Origin: Polyodon spathula
Taxonomy: Eukaryota; Chordata; Actinopteri; Acipenseriformes; Polyodontidae
DNA: 64,000 bases
Assembly (NCBI RefSeq): GCF_017654505.1
Contig: NC_054538.1
Span: 64,921,678-64,985,677, forward strand
Reading direction: 5' to 3'
Shown: in pieces, positions 62,389-64,000 of the stretch
How positions within the stretch are numbered: position 1 is the stretch's first letter
How the letters are laid out: every line of letters starts with the position of its first letter
The notes under the pieces: generated by a model
Databases searched by the model: none
Told to the model about the DNA's origin: nothing
Seen by the model: only the letters and a program-made list of their open reading frames with translations
Translations under genes and position numbers: made by a program

Positions 62389-62827
62389 GTAAATAAAAAA
62401 GTGATCGTTTTGGCACCCTAGCATGCGTGGGGTTTGAAACTATAAACCTTCAGTTTGGTCCCTATTGGCGCAAGGAAGAACAGTTTCCTCTCGATACTGG
62501 TTGATGAGAGTAACTCTATTTGTGGTCCCCACGGGACAAAAAGGAACATTCATTTCTGAGGACAGCCTATATATTTGGTAAAAGTAAAACATAAATAATA
62601 AATAAATATTGAAAAAAACAAATACATAAATCAATATATAGACATATCTTTCTTTCTGTATCTTAATATTTATTTTTCACTATGAGATATAAACACTGCT
62701 ATTTAATACTGTATAAAATGAAAATAAACACTCAATAGTTATTGTTCAATTGAATATTAGTGAAGATTTTTGTACATAAAGGTCGTCATGCTTTCATATA
62801 TTTTTACTTTCAAATTAACAAATACAT
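62387..62827. other. Intergenic DNA, nothing recognised
   Basis: AT-rich, no exon or repeat family seen. Confidence 0.4.
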
Positions 62828-63235
62828 TGTAATGACCCGGACAATTGCTTTGTTGCAGGACTTGTTGTCTGTTCAATTTGTCTCGTCTGCCTTTTATGTT
62901 ACGTGTATTGTAAGGGGAACGGGTCACGCCATTACTTAGCATGGGAAGGGGGAGTGATGGAATGAGTAGGGAGAATGTGTGTTGTTGTTTTCAGGGGTTG
63001 CAGAGCATGGTTGTGACTGGTTGATGATCTAGACAGCGGCTGGAAACGACGGGAGGTTATATAAGGGGGTGCATGAGCCTGGGGACTGGAGACAGTCCAG
63101 TGCTGAAATTGAATGAGAAACTGTGGGTGCGACTGAATGAGGGTGTGAGCTGTGACTGGAAAGACTATGCAGTGAAAGTGCCAAGACTAAAACGCAGGGT
63201 TATTATTTTGGTGCTGTGAGTTCCAGCCCCTGACA
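62828..63235 (+). repeat. Putative LTR-like block
   Basis: Starts TGTAATGACCCGG and ends CCCCTGACA, with TTATATAAGGGG near 63056-63067. The ends and the TATA box suggest an LTR, but there is no target duplication. Confidence 0.35.
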
Positions 63236-63320
63236 GGAATTCTCTGTAATTTCAAATACGACAAACATTTTGAGAATTCAACACCGACTCTCTGAGTACT
63301 ACTTCCTCAACATGAAAACA

Positions 63321-63735
63321 ATGGGGCTCCTGAGTGGCGCATTGTTGGTTCAAATCCAGGCTATGTCATTGCCGACCATGATTGGGGGTTCCTAGGGGGC
63401 TGCGTACAATTGGCTGAGCACCACCCGGGTAGGGAGGGTTTAGGTCGGTAGGGCAATCCACGGTTCACCGCACACCAGCGACCCCTGTGGCTGACAAGGT
63501 GCCTGCGGGTCTGCAGTGGAGTCATTCAGATCTGTGTTGTCCTCCAGCACTATAGGTCTGGTGGCTTCGCTGTGGATCCGCAGTGCGAAAAATGACGGAT
63601 TAGCAGGAACGTGTTTCGGAGGACGTGTGTTTCAGCCTCTATTTCCTGAGTCACCGAGGGGTTGCAACGGTGAACCGGGGATAAAAAATAATAACTGGAC
63701 GTTCCAAACTGGGGAGAAAACCAGGGTAAAAACCA
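63321..63735 (+). repeat. tRNA-derived SINE
   Basis: Begins GGGGCTCCTGAGTGGCGCA, a head shared by several fish SINEs. A Pol III B box (GGTTCAAATCC) lies only about 15 nt further on, followed by a GC-rich body (CACCCGGGTAGGGAGG, GTGTTTCGGAGGACG) and an A-rich end with GGGGAGAAAACCAGGG. The usual spacing between the A and B boxes is about 30-60 nt, so part of the tRNA body is deleted. Confidence 0.7.
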
Positions 63736-64000
63736 TTGTTGATAACAAAAAAAAAACCTTACAATATACTAAATGAGCGGATCAAGCTTATTATAGTTTG
63801 CAAAATCAGATGAGAGCTTTCAATACAATTGGGATCATTATTTACAAAATCTTGATTGCCTCGTTACTTGTTAAAAACTGTAACTTTACTGCTATGCTAC
63901 TTGCAAATGTTGTAAAATGAAAAGGCAAATTTTGTGGCTTCAAAGCTAGGGTGCACAATACTTCATGTGCAGATTGAAATGGGTATTTGTATGGGGGCAC
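63736..64000. other. Right edge, nothing recognised
   Basis: AT-rich, no feature supportable. Confidence 0.4.

Overview
The window is vertebrate genomic DNA. It is AT-rich, with large introns and intergenic gaps, long microsatellites and many decayed transposable elements. No prokaryotic or viral-genome organisation is seen. The two best genes are connexins on the minus strand: a complete connexin-43 (gja1, 381 codons) and, about 6 kb upstream, a second alpha-type connexin of the kind fish researchers call Cx32.2/Cx32.7. That pairing, together with L2-type LINEs, piggyBac, a Gypsy relic, a tRNA-derived SINE and a fish-type hAT MITE, points to a ray-finned fish, perhaps a non-teleost such as a sturgeon or paddlefish. 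The species call is inference.

Layout. 1-1.5 kb: 5' end of an endogenous retrovirus on the minus strand (LTR, tRNA-Ser-type primer site, broken gag), running off the left edge. 1.5-5.7 kb: mostly unique AT-rich sequence with an RFX X-box-like site. 5.7-9.8 kb: two inverted copies of one LTR-like repeat. 10.1-11.0 kb: palindromic AGATATCT-rich repeat. 11-25 kb: little recognisable apart from simple repeats. 25.3-26.6 kb: DNA transposon with identical 123-bp inverted repeats and a broken transposase-like gene. 29.6-35.0 kb: gja1 (3' UTR, coding exon, a 3.3-kb intron holding a 1.4-kb foldback element, exon 1, promoter). 37.3-38.8 kb: the second connexin, whose tail is shifted by one base in an A5 run. 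39-49 kb: giant compound microsatellite, piggyBac remnant, LINE fragment, THAP-like fragment, solo-LTR-like block. 50.8-53.4 kb: L2-type LINE split by an 834-bp solo LTR. 54.0-55.2 kb: four phased exons of a gene I do not recognise, with a hAT MITE in one intron. 55.5-64 kb: LTR-like blocks, a short MITE, a Gypsy protease/integrase relic, a GC-rich minisatellite island, a 1.5-kb TTAA-bounded piggyBac remnant and a SINE.

How the genes relate. The two connexins share strand, spacing and structure (5' UTR exon, then one coding exon), so they are probably tandem paralogues. The rest is mobile-element sediment. I found no new defence or mobile system with operon-like logic. The most useful leads are the unrecognised spliced gene, the connexin frameshift, the transposon with identical inverted repeats and the minisatellite island.
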